Assembly: GCA_963277665.1 (NCBI GenBank)
Contig: OY728143.1
Location: 1,119,656,110-1,119,720,109, forward strand
Source: Viscum album
Lineage: Eukaryota > Streptophyta > Magnoliopsida > Santalales > Viscaceae
Length of the DNA: 64,000 nucleotides
Direction of reading: 5' to 3'
The notes under the pieces were generated by a model that was not told where the DNA came from, ran no database searches, and saw nothing but the letters and a program-made list of their open reading frames with translations. Below are positions 13,132-24,352 of the stretch, piece by piece. The position numbers were made by a program, and so were the translations under genes. How positions within the stretch are numbered: the first letter of the stretch is position 1; every line of letters starts with the position of its first letter.

Positions 13132-15300
13132 ATGGAGAATACAGTCAATGTCAGGGGAGTCCCTCACTTTGATGGAAGTAATTTCCATATTTGGAAGAAC
13201 AGAATGATATCTCATCTAAGATCTATTGGAATGGAAGTTCTCTTTTCTACTGTGCAAGGAATACAAGTCGCTGACCCAACAGGCCTGGCTAAGACTGAAA
13301 CAGACAAGAAAATTCTTGATGCAGATGCTAAAGCACAAAATGCACTTACTGCAGCCCTTTCTGATCAAATCTACCTAAAGGTGATGAATTGCACCTCAGC
13401 GAAATCCATGTGGGATAAACTTGAGAATATTTTTGAAGGAGATATCAAAGTGAAGGAGGTGAAACTACAAGTGCTGCACACTCGGTTTGATGATCTGAAG
13501 ATGCATCGAGATGAGAATGCAGACTCTTTCATCAATCGAATTACTAAAGTGGTTGGAGCAATTCGGAGTCTAGATGAACAAATCAAAGACATTGATGTTG
13601 TAAAGAAAATATTAAAAAGACTTCCACCTCTGTACAATGCAAAGGTGTCATCCCTTGCGGAAATAGATCTTTAAAATCTTTCCCTAGATGATCTACTTAG
13701 CATCTTGGTAGCATATGAAATGAGAGTCAAACTAGAAGAAGCTACGACTCATGTGAGCAAGGAAATGGCATTCAAGGCCATGTATAATCTGAAAATCTCA
13801 AAAGATAGTAGTGGTGAAGATGAAGAAGAAAAAGAAATTCTTTCTCTCATTACAAAGAAGTTGCAGAAGGGGAAAGGGAAATTCAAAGGGAAGTTACCTC
13901 TCGCATGTTTCTGTTGTGAAAAAGTTGGGCACATTACCTCTTAGTTCTTAAGAAAGATCAATGATGAAGATAGTGAAGATGAAAGATTCGAGATGCCTCA
14001 TAGAATGTTCTTCAAAAGGTGAGACTTCAAATCTACAAAGAAAATGCAAAGGAAGAGTTTTGTCTGTGAAGAGGAAAAAGATGATAAAGAATTTTGTGAT
14101 GAAGACGAACCAGAATTCAAAACTGGGAACCAGGCTTCCATGATGGCCGCTGTTGAAAAGTCAGAAGATACTGGTGGAGAAGAACAACTGAGAACTTTTG
14201 TAGTTCCTAAGATTCAACTTAAGGATGCCATTAGTAAGCTTAAGATTAAATTTAAGAGTTGCAATAAGTGTAAATAAATTGTAGAAGAATCAACTGAATA
14301 TGTTGATCAACTTGAAGCTGAAATTGAACGACTGGAAGAATTTGTGAAGGTACAATCTAAAATAATTGAAAGCAATGATGATGTAGTGGATCTGAAGCTG
14401 AGAATTGAAGAGCAGGGAAAGGTCATCAATGACATAACCTCCAGACTTGATGAAAAATCCAAGACTGCTGAGGGTCTTGAAGAGGAAGTTGTTACTCTAA
14501 GGAGTAAACTTGAGACTAAATCAATTCCAAAAGAATCGAGGAAGAAAATACAGTTTGGATGATTCTCAGATGCATAATTACTAACTAGAGCCAAGTGTGG
14601 TTTAGATGGCATTGGGAAAATCTTGAGTGATCAAAGACCCTCTTGCATGGGAAAGAGTGGAATTGGCTGTGAGGCTGAGACATCAACTGCTGGAAGTGAA
14701 AAGATACAAAAGAAAGATAAGATGAAAGTTGAACATGTTGAAACGTTACCTAATGTGCCAAAAAAGGAACCCTCAATCCAAACTAAAAGGAGAACTGAAA
14801 ATTATCCTCAAACATTCAGAAATGAAATATAGTCTAACTTTTCTCCAAAGGAAGAAAGTATGAGGAGAAATTCAAGTGAGAAGATATTTCCTCCCATGAA
14901 GTGTCAGTTATATGGCTATTCGGGCCATACCATGTCTTATTCCAAAGAGGAAAGAAGCTATCAGAATGGAGAAGATATATAAGTTCAACAAAGGAGAACA
15001 AATTCTTATCCTAATTCTTAGAGAGGAAACAATTTCTATGGATATTGTTATTGTTGTTCTAACATTGGTCATAAGGCTGCTAATTGCAGGCATATAAGGG
15101 ACATAGACACCTCATACCGAAGTTCAAGACAAGTCAAGTCTCGTCAGCAAGACAGTGTTGCTCTTTCAAATAGGTTTTCTCCTCTCAAATAAGTCTTTGA
15201 CTATAAAGAACCTGGGTTTGCAGAAGAGATAATTGAAAGGCCATCAGTTCTATATACTCAATCCAATGTCTCATGGAAGGAAAGGAAGAAGATTGAGAAA
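13132..15300 (+). pseudogene. gag: gag of element F, interrupted by stops
   Basis: The start is the ATG at 13132 (MENTVNVRG), 35 bases after the primer site; the upstream part of that frame lies in the LTR. The first ~180 residues are the UBN2-type copia capsid region (HFDGSNFHIWKNRM early, MWDKLENIFEGD midway). A TAA at 13672 likely replaces a Gln codon, and the same frame continues with LSLDDLLSILVAYEM. Downstream are a degenerate zinc knuckle (CFCCEKVGHITS), an acidic Lys/Glu-rich region, a coiled-coil stretch at about 14280-14520, a damaged second knuckle near 14901 and an intact one, CYCCSNIGHKAANC, near 15049. Gag would form the virus-like particle. The frame stays the same despite several stops. 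Confidence 0.85.
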
Positions 15301-16998
15301 TACATCCTTGCAGAGGTGGCCCTCAATGCTACAAAGAACAACAGTAACTGGATTCTGGATAGCAGTAGTTCATCTCATATGATAGGTAATGCGGGCCTAC
15401 TAATGGATATCAAAAGGACAGTTGATGGTACAGTACGATTTGGTAATGATGGGGCTCTGAAAATCAAAGGGAGTGGAAGTACCGAATTAGCTAATGGAGA
15501 ACTAAAGAATACTGATGTCCTTTAGGTAGATGGCCTACGTCATAATCTACTCAGCGTGAGTCAACTCTATGACTCGGGACTTATAGTTACTTTTAATCAG
15601 AAAGGCTGCACTATCAAGGGAAAGACAGGAAATTCACTTATGAAGGGATGCAGAACAGAAGGAAACTTGTATCAGGTTAATAGTGAAGAAAATGTATGTT
15701 ACATGACTATTGAAGAAGAAAACAATTTGTGGCATCGGATATTGGGACACATCAATCAACAAGACATGGCAAAAATATCAAAATTGAGTATTGTCATGGG
15801 CATTCCCAACCTGAAGCGTGAGTGTGAAAAATCTTGTGATGCTTGCATTCGTGGGAAGCTGGTCTGCAGTTCATATCGGCCAAAGAAGAAAAGGGAATCT
15901 CACCTTCTTGATCTGATTCATACAGATGTATGTGGGCCGATAATGTTGCCGGAACTCATGGAGAAAGGTACTTTGTCCTTTTCATAGATGATTACAGTAG
16001 AATGGCATGTGTGATGGTCATTCATAGTAAACGACAAGTCCTTGACTGGATGAAAACATATCGGTGAATCGCCGAGAATGGTACTGGATGAACAATCAAA
16101 GTGTTGCGATCTGACGATGGATGAGAATACATGTCCATTGAATTTGAAAATTATCTCAAGAAGCATGGGATACAGCATGAGGTAGCTTCTGTGAGAAATC
16201 CACAACAAAATGGTGTTGTTTAATGTAGGAATCAACAGGTGAACAACATGGCACGAACTATGCCGATTGAGAGTCGTATTCCACGACATTACTGGAAAGA
16301 GGTTGTTCAAGCTGCAGTGTACATCCAGAATCGAACAGGACTATATATGGGTGAGATGAAGACACCATATGAATTGTGTCATGGATGGAATCCTTCTTTA
16401 AAATACTTTCATGTCTTTGGAAGTAAATTCTTCATCTGGAACAAAGAAGGAAATCAAGGGAAATATGGAGACAATGCAGATGAAGGAATTTTCCTCGGTT
16501 ACTCAATGAACAGCAAAGCATACAAATGTTTCAACAAGTGTTTAGGAAGGATTGTGGAAAGAAGTGATGTTAAGATAATTGAAGAGAAAAGCAAAAATGC
16601 TTCAAGGACGTCATATGCTGATGTGATAGAAAGTCAGGAAGAAAGTGAACGTGAAGAAAATAAAAATGCAGAAATAGAGGAAGTTGTTCAAAACACTCAG
16701 CAGTCACATCATGATGTTGACTCCGGAAAAGAATATGAAGAAGGAACTGTGGCTGAAGAGAATCCTACTAAACCTCACAGGAGAAATCAAAGAGTTGAGA
16801 TTGATCCATCCAACATAATTGGGGACAGGAGTGAACCCACTCAAACAAGAATGATGAGGAATAACAGGCAATCTGCATTTCTATCATTTGTAGAGCCATC
16901 CTCATTCGAAGAATCTGCAGATGATGAATCTTGGGTGAAATCCATGAATGATGAATTAGATCAGATTGACAATAATCATACATGGGATCTTGTCTAGA
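15301..16998 (+). pseudogene. pol: Protease and integrase of element F, frameshifted
   Basis: The protease active site reads WILDSSSSSHMIG (about 15349), with DSG changed to DSS. The GAG-pre-integrase zinc region follows: LWHRILGHINQQDM near 15728 and CDACIRGK near 15838 give the HHCC pattern. The integrase core keeps HTDVCGPI (first Asp). A one-base loss near 15940 moves the frame from 1 to 3; it continues through DDYSRM and RSDDG (second Asp). At 16221 the codon expected for the catalytic Glu is TAA. The C-terminal part, TPYELCHGWNPSLKYFHVFG and IFLGYS, is open at 16239-16997, followed by an acidic linker and the start of the reverse transcriptase region, ending at a TAG. Confidence 0.85.
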
Positions 16999-18427
16999 GA
17001 CCCGAATGTCACAATGTGATTGGTACCAAATGGATCTTTAAAAATAATTTGATGAGCATGGAAGTTTCATCAGAAATAAGGCACGACTGGTATGTAAAGG
17101 ATATTCCCAGACTGAAGGCATTTATGTTGAAGAAACCTTTGCTCCAGTGTCTATATTGGATTCAATCAAGATTTTCCTTGCCATGGCACTCAAAAAAGGA
17201 TATAAAGTATATCAAATGGATGTCAAGAGAGTATTCTTGAATGGTGTACTCAAAGAAGAAGTCTACATTGAACAACCAGTGGGATTTGTTTTGGGTACTA
17301 ATGAAACAAAGGTCTACAAACTGAAGAAAGCTCTATATGGTTTGAAGCCGGCACCACGAGCGTGGTACTCATAGCTGGATTCATATCTCAAGAAGCTGGA
17401 ATTCAAAAGAGGAGGAGTTTATCACAATCTCTATGTGAATAATTCTCCAAAAGATCAATTCATGGTTCTAGTCTACGTTGATGATATCATATTTAGTGGT
17501 AGCAGGCAGAAATCAGTGGACAAATTTGCCATCCACAAGAAATAAGAATTTGAAATGTCTATGATTGGGGAGCTCACATATTTCTTGGGGCTGTAGGTGA
17601 TTCAAAAGAAGGAATACACTTTCATTTCTCATGAAAGATATGCAAGAGAGCTGCTGAAGAAGTTTAATATGTAAGACTCCAAACCAATGTCAACTCCGAT
17701 TTTAGTTGGAATTAAACTTGGAAAGCATGATAATGGGGAATCTGTTGATCCCACCATGTACAAGAGGTTCATTGGGAACCTACTGTACCTGACAGCAACA
17801 CGGCCAGATATTGTCTTTTCCACATGCCTTCCGGCCCGCTTTCATAGTAATCCAAAGGAGGAACATATGGCGGCAGTAAAAAGAATCATGAGGTACATTC
17901 AAGGTACACATAACTTCAGGTTATTTTTTGCTACAGGCAGGGACAATGAATTATCAGCGTTTTCTGATGCTGACTGGGCTAGTGATGTAGTAGACAGAAA
18001 GTCCACTAGTGGTGGAGCTTTCTATATTGGGCAGAAATGTGTTGGCTGGTTGAGCAAGAAACAATAAAGTACTTCTCTTAGTACTGCTGAAGCTGAGTAT
18101 ATCTCTTCAACAAAGGCATGCACTCAACTTCTATGGATGAAGCAACAATTAACAGATATTGGTGATGAGGTAAAGCAACCAATGGTAATTTACTGTGATA
18201 ACAAGAGGGCAATTGATCTTACGAAGAATCCTGTTCATCATTCCCATACGAAACATATTGAAATCAGGTATCACTTTATCAAAGAAAAAGTTGAACAGGG
18301 GGTGATTAGAATGGATCATGTGGGAACTGATGAGAAAGTGGTTGATATCCTGACCAAGCCACTGTCCGTGGCTGTGTTTGAGAGGCATCGGTTGAACCTT
18401 GGTGTTCATCCACCTCCCAGTGCATAA
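16999..18427 (+). pseudogene. pol: Reverse transcriptase and RNase H of element F
   Basis: The domain starts VIGTKWIFKN, then a frameshift near 17045 moves to frame 2. Reverse transcriptase motifs include [20 protein letters not shown] (near 17213), [15 protein letters not shown] and the catalytic YVDD (near 17475). RNase H follows with AFSDADWASDVVDRKSTSGG (near 17956), AEAEYISS and YCDNKRAIDLTKNP, and ends with HTKHIEIRYHFIKEKVEQG and ILTKPL, the usual copia C-terminus. The terminal stop is at 18425. In-frame stops occur near 17372, 17545, 17596, 17671 and 18065. Catalytic residues are largely kept, so decay is by scattered nonsense changes. Confidence 0.9.
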
Positions 18428-18805
18428 GGAGGTTACGCAATACCCATCTACCTGTTTGTGATAACTGTTTTTATCTGTTTATGGCTATGATGCAGGTTTA
18501 TGGGGGAGATACTATCCAGGGGGAGTATGGTTTGAGATGAATGTTGAACAAATTACTGGTATTTGGATTTATTGTCAATGGGGGAGAATGGAGAAAGGAA
18601 TAAATTCAGGATACTTCTGTGATGAGAAGAATGAGATGGAAAATAGTGGAACCTAATTCAAGCCTCCTATCTTGTTTTCTACACCAAGCATTGCTCACGT
18701 AGACTTAGAGTGTTGGCTGAGTTGATTCCGGCGTTTTTGGTTTTCACGTGGATGGAGATCTATTGAATTTATTTTCTGATTTCCATCAAACCCAAAGGGG
18801 GTGAT
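18428..18805 (+). other. 3' untranslated region and polypurine tract of F
   Basis: Noncoding stretch with short G-rich runs; it ends in AAACCCAAAGGGGG (18788-18801), the likely plus-strand primer, four bases before the 3' LTR. Confidence 0.65.
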
Positions 18806-20244
18806 TGTTGGAACCATGGTCCTCTATGCATGATTTGGCGTATGGTTTGTGTTTTTTGTCAATCCTCAATGGAAGTTCAGAACGTGTACCAGCAAAGAGA
18901 TCATACAGTTCAAGCAGACAACAGTACTGAAGATGGCGTAGTTTCCCAGTGTTTGCCAAATTTTTGGTGTCCAAAATTTGGATGTTGGTGAGCATCATGA
19001 AATTAGGATTTCCATGAAGAGCATAATTAAATATAACACTGGCATGAATTTTGCGAAGAGTGGCTTAATGGTTTGGAATTCGTGAAGTCCAGAATTATGG
19101 AGGCGGTGATTCTTCACGATTATGTCAAAGCTTCACGAACGGTAGAGGATGAAGAGCATCGCGGCGAAGGCGCGAATGAAATGACGGAACACTCTGCGAT
19201 TACGATGAGCTCCGTAAATGGAAAATTGCCGTTGTGCTTCTCGATTTTCATAGAATTTCAGCGGGAACATAGGAGCTTCGTGATTTGAGCTGACATAGCG
19301 CTGACTTCGTGCGGAAGGGTCGAGGGTCAGTGGAATCGCCTATAAATACAGGTCAACCCCCTCGAGAGAAACAGAGAGAGCTCTCAACGAAAATCCTTTT
19401 CTCTCGGTTCGAAAAGGCCACTCGCAAAGACAGTGTGCTTCGCGAAAGAGGAGATTTGCGGCGGCTATTCTAAGCTCTGCGAAAGTCGTGTGCCCCGCAT
19501 TGGCTCAGTGAGATTCGCGAAGTGGCAAGAGCTCCGCGACATCCAAGCATTGTGAAGGCTTGTGCATCGCGAGAGTGCTTCGCGATTGAGCTTCGCGAAA
19601 AGGCAGGGACTCCACGAAGCCTTGTTTAAGATTTGCAAAATTGGGATCCTTGCGAAGTAGGGTACTTTGCGAAGGCCCTTTACAAAGGTTGTTTTCCCAG
19701 TGGACAAGGGAAAAAGAGGTATTCTTCAGTGGATGAAATTTGGTCTTTAACAGAGCATCAACTCAGGACTCTGATGAAAGCAAAGTCTCATGTTTAACAT
19801 GAGACAAAGAACTTCATGTCTATCTATTGAAGAGACCTTCACATCTATAAACTGAGCGGGACTTCACCAACGTCAGTGAGCCAGGGGGAGTCAATGGGAG
19901 TGACCCGAGGGAACTAGTAAGCTATCCCTGAACCTTTGTAAAGGCAGTGAGCCTGGGACAGAGTGACTGTGCCCGAACCTTTTTAATCCACAGCTAGTTA
20001 AGTTTAGTGGAATTAGGTACGACAGCAAACCTCTCGGCGTATGCTCCTTGGACGTAGCCCTTAGTGGTGAACCAAGTAAAAAGTGTTGTGTCTTCTCTGT
20101 GCATGTAAATGTTTGTTTTCTGATCATATTCATCTGATAGGTTCAACAAGTTCCTACCAACGTGGGAACAAGATCCATCACACTAAAAGAAAAAGCTATC
20201 ACCCTGATTCACCCCTCCCCTCTCAGGGTGTCCCGGGGTCCTTC
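18806..20244 (+). repeat. 3' LTR of element F
   Basis: Starts TGTTGGAACCATGG. It keeps exact TTCGCGAA sites at 19439, 19514 and 19592, at least one of which is TTCACGAA in the 5' LTR, indicating CpG loss there. Confidence 0.9.
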
Positions 20245-20250
20245 CAAAAC

Positions 20251-20749
20251 CACCCTTAGGAATAAAATATGATCATTTTGGTCCACTTGGATTAGATTAG
20301 GGAATTTAATATTATTTTATATAAATAATAGTTAAGTGTTAAATTCAAATTTTAATAACTAAACCATTTTTAATATAGGGTTATATATAATATAAATTCG
20401 ACTATAAATATTAATTATAAAGATAAAATGATTTACTACATAATTATATTTTAATTATAATTTTTATAGATTAAATAATTAAATTTATTTTTGACCTAAT
20501 GCTGATATAGTAATTACTTTATCAATGAAAGATTAAAATAATTGATATTATAAATATAAAAAAAATGGAATTTGGGACTTTTGATGCCATCCACGAATTT
20601 TCTAGGTTAATATGACATGTTAGGGTAGATTCAATGAATTTTTTTTATTTAATCAAAAATTTATGACTTTCACAAAAACCAAATTCTAAATAGTGTCAAA
20701 ATTGACATAAATGAGTTTTTAAAACAAATACTATATTAATAAATGATAT
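20251..20749 (+). repeat. 3' LTR of element A, piece 2
   Basis: CACCCTTAGGAATAAAAT continues A's LTR exactly where F interrupted it (compare 4827 onward). It ends with GATAT (20745-20749), the duplication flanking element E. Confidence 0.85.
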
Positions 20750-20860
20750 TGTAAGAACCTGGTTCTTATTTTTGAGGTACGGGTTTCTTCTTTTCCTTTT
20801 TCCTTAAGTGTGTTTTAGAAAATTAAGGAAGTGGGGAAAAATCACAAGAAAAATTCTGAC

Positions 20861-21188
20861 TACACGCCGTGTACTTTTCCACAAGCTATGTACTTTGGCC
20901 ATGTGTGATGAGTACAGAGGGTGTGTAGGCCTGTCGACAACAAAGGGTGTAAAAACTGACTACACGCCATGTATAGGGTAATTACGCACCATGTAATCAG
21001 TCTGCAGGTGAACAGTAAGGCGGTGGAGGCAGTCGCCAGTGGAGCGACAGTACGCACCATGTAATAATGAATACACGTCGTGTACTCATGTCGACAGATG
21101 AATATTTCAGCGGTATAAAAAGTTTCCTCCAGAGGAACAGTTAAATGAGAAAAGTACACGCTGTGTACTTGAGAGTACGCACCGTGTA
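20861..21188 (+). repeat. Array of a 13-bp dyad in E 5' LTR
   Basis: TACACGCCGTGTA, a perfect inverted repeat around a central C, is exact at 20861. Variants include TACACGCCATGTA (20961), TACGCACCATGTA (20983 and 21051), TACACGTCGTGTA (21072), TACACGCTGTGTA (21155) and TACGCACCGTGTA (21176). Most differences are CG to TG or CA. Copies flank the TATA box at 21114. Confidence 0.9.
21114..21120 (+). promoter_or_regulatory. Likely TATA box of E 5' LTR
   Basis: TATAAAA inside the palindrome array. The 3' LTR has GTGGAAAAA at the same place, so only this copy retains the motif. Confidence 0.5.
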
Positions 21189-21820
21189 GTTTGTTTTTTT
21201 CTCTTAAAATGGGAAGTATCCTCCTCTATTCACAGAGGATGCTTAGAACACCCGAGGAGAAAGGGAGAGACGGATGGAGCTTGGAGGATCTCCCGACCAC
21301 CCACAGGGAACCCGATTCTATATCTGTCGATCTCCTTGGGACCGCATGGGTATTCTCTTCCTCCTACTTGTGTGTTCCTTACCAATTCCTTCCCGAGGGA
21401 ATGTTATTTTTGTGTGAACTGGAATTATTTTATCCCAGATCTAAATCATTGTTGGGAAATTCGGGAGGGGTCGTTCTTGTATACTAATCAGAGACGATAG
21501 AGGTAAGTGGTCTGGTGTTTGAATTCCAACTACTTTGTGTTTTGTGTACCACTGTGATATGTTCCCATGTTGGGTGTGTCCTATGGATGAGGCCTTGCGT
21601 AATTAAATACCTAGAGTTTCATAAGTAGTTTAATAAATATGTATAACTATTGTTTGGGATCACTGCTTGGATCTAGGACCACCCTGGGGGTGTGTTGCTC
21701 TATTTAGCCGCTTAGCCAAGATACCCGAGGTTATTCCATAATTATAATGTGTATTGAATTTCCTTGGGATGAATTTTATATAAATTGATTATTTCTGCCT
21801 TGGTCTCGGTCCTGTTACTT

Positions 21821-22062
21821 TAGCCTGAGGGCGTTGTTGGTTTAGCCTGAGGGAAAGATACTACTTATCCTGAGGGAAATGTTCTATTCCGCATGAGGAC
21901 AACACTTCTTCTGCCTAAGGGTAGTGACTTCTACAACTGAGGAAAATATATCATACGCCTGAGGGCATTATTCGATAACCTAAGGGCAAGCATGAGGGCA
22001 TAGTTTTATTATATTAGCCTGAGGGAAATGTTCTGATTGGCCAGAGGGCTTGGTTCTGATAA
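21821..22062 (+). repeat. GCCTGAGGG minisatellite in E 5' LTR
   Basis: About ten degenerate units of 20-24 bases share GCCTGAGGG followed by AAATGTTCT-like sequence. The matching block in the 3' LTR is at about 30080-30320. Confidence 0.85.
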
Positions 22063-22512
22063 TCAAAAAATGTAATTAAATTGAATGGTTAAATAAATAT
22101 TAAAATGGAAATATGACTGGTAAAGTTAGTTACTTTTGAGTAATGCTTAGTTTATACATTTTAATACTGCACACTGCTGTTTCACCTTTTCACTAATAGT
22201 TGGGAACGAGCCTTTGGTGGGTGCCTACTAGGATTCATTTCTCACACCCTATTTGGTTCATGTCTTCAGCCCAAACAGATTACATTTCTACAGGTATGGA
22301 TAAGGGTAAGGGTCCCTATACATGTACATGATTGATGTAGAGGATTATGAGAGCATGGGACCAAGCTTAGGCTTGCGATGCTGTTTAGATCCTGTTGTAC
22401 TGTTTTGTTCCGTTTTTGTAGTACCTTGTACTTGAGCTGTATTGTATTGTATTGCAGTGTATCATGTTCTGGCTATTTTCATAGGTTAGTGACATGCTGC
22501 ATCTTTATATAT

Positions 22513-22553
22513 ATATGTGTGTGTGTGTGTCTGTGTGTGTGTGTGTGTGTGTG
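22513..22553. repeat. (TG)n microsatellite in E 5' LTR
   Basis: A short TA run passes into about 20 TG dinucleotides. The equivalent site in the 3' LTR (30766-30794) is a pure TA run. Confidence 0.9.
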
Positions 22554-22802
22554 ACTGCTGGTTCTCTTTTACTTAGGTTATCCATTCAGATATATAGTGT
22601 TTACTACTTCCACTGTTATATGCTTATATATTTTATTCTGCTACGCTACATTATGACAGATGAGGGAAAAGTTTCCCCACTATCAGTCGTCTGCCCTCGG
22701 TGATAGTCGGCAGCCTGTGGCGTTTGAGGAAATGCGCTTGAGTTCATGTGACCAACCGAGTTCGAGCACCCGTTGAGTGGCAGTCATATCTGGGACTTTA
22801 CA

Positions 22803-24352
22803 AAGTGGAATCAAAGGAGTTCTTTTCTTTGACTTACTGTTTGGAGCCTTAGTCAGGGATAGGACAGAAATGGTGGTTGATAATAAGTTATTCCCAAGAG
22901 TAGTTAACCCGTGTACAGGGAAAAGCTGGTCTACCTCGGTTATTTCAGTTTTTCTGATTTTTCAATTTTACAGTTTATATGATTTTCACCATTGGGTGAC
23001 ACACTTTTTGTGTGCTATTTATAGGTTATACTTGGGTTTTATTTAGCTGCAACCCAGTGAGATGAGGGTATTCCATATCATGAATCATTTAGTCACATGT
23101 TATAAATCACACGTCATGCATTCTTTCCATGCCATGTAGGTTCATTAGAAATTGCATGTTGTTGTGATAGTTGTTGTTCTAGAAAAGCATGTTGTTGTGA
23201 TAGATGCTTTGATAAATACCTTCTATTTGATAGGTTATTCTTGAGTGATGATGTTGAACGAATTAATTCCAAACTCTGCTTTTTGGGGATTATGGGCCCT
23301 CAACAACTAGAATTTGGTGGATCATTAACGAGTTTACCTTTTTATAACATGTATAAGATGCCAAGCTCTGATTCGCGGGGTGTATGGGCCCTCACGGATC
23401 GGAATTTGGAACTTAGATGTTTGTTTCATAATTTTTATGGGTTTTGGATTAGATTCTAAGCCTTGTTGTCTGGAAAACCCAGAATATACACCGTGTGGTT
23501 TTGACTACACGCCATGTATTCTTCTGTTAGGGAAGAATAGAAAATGTTTTGAGTACACAGCGTGTACCCTAAGTACATGTCGTGTTGTAGCTAACTGTTT
23601 CATAGGCCATGTGTATAGAGACACGGGATGGGGAAGTTCTAGAGGGCACACGACGTGTAGTTATTTCATACTCTGTGTTGTGGGGACCCTGTGTCCACCT
23701 GTGTAACTAACAACACAGAAGGAGGAAATCATTTCATGTATACGTCGTCTCCATGATGAACATGTCGTATAGTGTGACCTGGGGACCCGGTCGCGTAGCT
23801 GACAAACACGGGTTGGTGTTACCTCTTCTTAAACACGCCATGTACTTGTGGGACACGCCATGTAGTCTTGACCTAGGAAAGACCATGTGGACCTGGCCGT
23901 GTGGCTGGGAAGACGGAGTTTTGTACACACCGTGTGCAGGTGTAACATTCCGTGTAGTGTCAGCTGAGTAGCCAGTCGTGTCACTAACAACACGAGCATT
24001 TGTAATTTAAATAGTACACTCCATGTAGATCTTATAAACGCCGTTTAGTTTCATTTAAAGGAAATACATGTGGCTAAGCCATGTAGAGGGACTCAGACGG
24101 GGAGGAAAATTCAATTACACGCCATGTGTGTGAACAACACATCATGTGTTTGGGAGGTTACATGACCAGTTTTGGCAGAGTACACGCCCATGTGAAAGAC
24201 TTGAGGAAACATTTCATGTAGTAATTAAACATGTTGTGTAGTCTTGTTTTGTAAAACATGAAAGTTTTCTTTTCCTTGTTACCTTTTTACACTCCTTGTT
24301 TTCATTCCTTGATAAATCATGATCTAAGGCGTGTGTTTGACCTTGTAGAGCC
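22803..24352 (+). other. Long leader of element E with a second palindrome array
   Basis: The leader opens with TGGAATCAAAGG (22806-22817), a degenerate initiator-Met primer site. From about 23484 to 24240 it holds many more TACACGCCATGTA-like motifs (for example near 23484, 23512, 23555, 23837, 23925, 24116 and 24180). Open frames across it (22777-23046, 23380-23706) have no family resemblance and look like chance frames. Confidence 0.75.

Larger units (their letters stand above)
11630..20244 (+). mobile_element. Element F: Ty1/copia LTR retrotransposon, full length but inactive
   Basis: F has two LTRs of about 1.45 kb, a primer site TGGTATCAGAGG at 13086, a gag-pol region in the copia order (gag, protease, integrase, reverse transcriptase, RNase H) and a purine tract before the 3' LTR. 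The insertion is flanked by CAAAAC (11624-11629 and 20245-20250; 5 or 6 bp depending on how the LTR end is drawn). A's LTR resumes immediately after. In the first ~210 bases the LTRs differ at about 18 sites by eye. Two frameshifts and several stops break the polyprotein. The long gag with coiled coil resembles SIRE/Maximus-type copia elements, but that is a tentative lineage call. Confidence 0.9.
20750..22802 (+). repeat. 5' LTR of element E
   Basis: The LTR has three distinctive parts: a palindrome array (TACACG-C-CGTGTA and variants) at 20861-21188 around a TATA box, a GCCTGAGGG minisatellite at 21821-22062, and a TG microsatellite at about 22513-22553. It ends TGGGACTTTACA. Confidence 0.9.

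Noticed and set aside
22494..22703. Open frame with Cys/Val repeats
   Set aside because: Produced by translating the TG microsatellite of E's LTR.
23380..23971. Open frames on both strands in the E leader as extra genes
   Set aside because: They translate the palindromic motif array; the palindromes keep both strands open by composition.
20861..24240. Regular palindromic repeats resembling a CRISPR array
   Set aside because: Spacing is irregular, repeats are only 13 bases, there are no cas genes, and the setting is a plant retrotransposon.
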